DNA of 14,746 nucleotides from an uncultured Lachnospiraceae bacterium. Its GTDB lineage: Bacteria; Bacillota_A; Clostridia; Lachnospirales; Lachnospiraceae. Of this stretch, positions 13,662 through 14,746 are shown one piece after another (within the stretch, counting starts at the first letter, position 1; each line of letters starts with the position of its first letter). The position numbers were made by a program, and so were the translations under genes. The stretch spans positions 1 to 14,746 of the forward strand of contig CAJUMT010000074.1 of assembly GCA_910587495.1 (NCBI GenBank). The letters are read 5' to 3'. Under the pieces are notes generated by a model. The model saw only the letters and a program-made list of their open reading frames with translations. It searched no databases and was not told the DNA's origin.

Positions 13662-14746
13662 TTAATCTAACTCGTATACGTCGCCATACGCCGCTTCAAA
13701 CTCTTCCTTGGTGGAAGGAACGGTTACTTCGCCGCTGATGATCTTTGCTTTTACTTCATCCACTGCCGTAATCACTTCGTCTGTAAGAAGATCCTGCGTC
13801 GGCGCGATGTCTACGCCGCCTGCTGCCAGGTCATAAGTGTGAATACCGCTCTCAAGGCTTCCTGAAATCAGCGCTTCTACTGTGTCAAATACCGCATTGT
13901 CCACTCTCTTCATGGCGGATGTGATCACGGTTTCCGGCGCTTTGCTGGACTGGTCGCTGTCCACGCCGATGGCATATACGCCGGCCTCCTGGCAAGCCTC
14001 GATGACGCCAAGGCCGGTAGCTCCTGCCGCATGGAAAACAATGTCCGCGCCGTTAGTAATCGCTGTATTGGCATTGGTCTTACCGGTTGCAGAATCCGCG
14101 AAGGAGTTTGCATTAAACTGCTGGATCTTCACATCCGGATTCGCGTCCAGAGCACCCGCACAGTAACCATAACCGAACAGGTTCATATTGTCATTGGCCA
14201 TACCGATGACAAAACCAATATTATCTGTCTCGGTCATAAGACCTGCCACATATCCTACCAGATAAGAAGCCTGCTCCTGTCTGAACATCAGGCAGGTTAC
14301 ATTATCCAGTTCAATCGTCGCGTCGTCGATAATTGCAAATTTGATATCCGGGTGCGCTTCTGCCGCTGTCCTGGTAGCGTCAGCCAGCATATATCCGACA
14401 CTGATAATCAGGTCATACTCTTCATCGACAAAAGTCTCTATATTAGGAACATAATCCGCGTCTGTGGAAGACTCCAGGTAGTTTGCTTCTACACCCAGCT
14501 CGTCCATGGCTTTCTGAAGGCCCTCCCATGAGGACTGGTTGAAAGAACCGTCGTTTACGCCGCCCACGTCGGTGATCAGGCCTACTTTAAACTCTTTTCC
14601 TGCGGAAGGCGTCTCCGTCTGCTCTCCTGTTTCTTCCGCAGGAGCCTCTGTCCCTGCATCCGCAGCCGGTTCATTCGTATCGGATGCACCGCCGTCAGAA
14701 GAATTTCCTCCGCATGCAGTCATAGATACTGCCATTACTGCGGACA
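13662..14746 (-). CDS. Nucleoside-binding lipoprotein, BMP/PnrA family (N-terminus cut by window edge)
   Basis: Extracellular substrate-binding lipoprotein of the nucleoside ABC importer encoded downstream. The reading frame runs off the right edge; only the end of the signal peptide is visible (SAVMAVSMTACGG), with the lipobox cysteine codon at 14714-14712. ATG 14735 in this frame is therefore not the true start. A linker of about 40 residues rich in Ser, Glu, Thr, Pro and Ala follows, then the BMP fold beginning FKVGLITDVGGVNDGSFNQSSWEG, whose VNDGSFNQ is a family signature. Later landmarks are LIISVGYMLAD, IGFVIGMANDN, GADIVFHAAGATGLGV and VYAIGVDSDQS, all typical of PnrA/BmpA/Med proteins that bind purine or mixed nucleosides. 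The stop is TAA 13662. As the first gene of the operon visible here, its promoter lies outside the window. Confidence 0.95.
   Translation of the reverse strand, partial: SAVMAVSMTACGGNSSDGGASDTNEPAADAGTEAPAEETGEQTETPSAGKEFKVGLITDVGGVNDGSFNQSSWEGLQKAMDELGVEANYLESSTDADYVPNIETFVDEEYDLIISVGYMLADATRTAAEAHPDIKFAIIDDATIELDNVTCLMFRQEQASYLVGYVAGLMTETDNIGFVIGMANDNMNLFGYGYCAGALDANPDVKIQQFNANSFADSATGKTNANTAITNGADIVFHAAGATGLGVIEACQEAGVYAIGVDSDQSSKAPETVITSAMKRVDNAVFDTVEALISGSLESGIHTYDLAAGGVDIAPTQDLLTDEVITAVDEVKAKIISGEVTVPSTKEEFEAAYGDVYELD

Overview
The window looks like a chromosomal segment of an anaerobic, low-to-mid GC Firmicute. It is most likely a gut-type clostridium of the Lachnospiraceae. This is inferred from strong AGGAGG-type ribosome binding sites, the gene families present, an oxygen-sensitive glycyl radical enzyme, and a BMP-type nucleoside ABC transporter. 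I cannot name the species. All genes lie in two blocks that converge on a shared terminator at about 5.4 kb, and no stretch over 300 bases lacks a gene.

Left block (1-5375). A leftward pair encodes a ribose/galactose-type sugar ABC transporter: a double-domain ATPase (283-1800) followed by a permease that runs off the left edge (1-296). Divergent from it is a rightward group: an AraC-family regulator (1991-2890) and two genes of the uroporphyrinogen-decarboxylase / MtaA-like methyltransferase superfamily (2913-3986 and 4092-5375). The AraC protein probably controls the transporter and/or the URO-D genes. The imported substrate is unknown, and no corrinoid protein is visible.

Right block (5423-14746, all leftward). 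In transcription order the genes are: BMP-family nucleoside-binding lipoprotein (start cut off at the right edge); YjjI-family glycyl radical enzyme; NupO-like double ATPase; NupP- and NupQ-like permeases; uridine phosphorylase-family enzyme; cytidine deaminase; YjjW-family radical SAM activase; and deoxyribose-phosphate aldolase (DeoC). This describes nucleoside uptake, deamination, phosphorolysis and cleavage of the deoxyribose phosphate. From ATPase to yjjW the genes are tightly packed or overlapping, apart from the 120-base gap before the phosphorylase. The striking element is the YjjI/YjjW pair, a glycyl radical enzyme of unknown reaction with its activase, woven into the nucleoside operon. 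From memory, yjjI-yjjW also neighbours the deo operon in E. coli.

The intergenic spaces of the right operon hold structure the genes do not explain. Two about 80-base imperfect-palindrome elements (8191-8271 and 13551-13629) share sequence and a three-stem fold with compensatory base changes. A 15-base direct repeat (core tatagttccgct) flanks one of them and occurs twice in tandem at a third gap. A long hairpin with a seven-U tail sits after yjjI, in the middle of the operon. Together these suggest a dispersed structured element and segmental control of expression.
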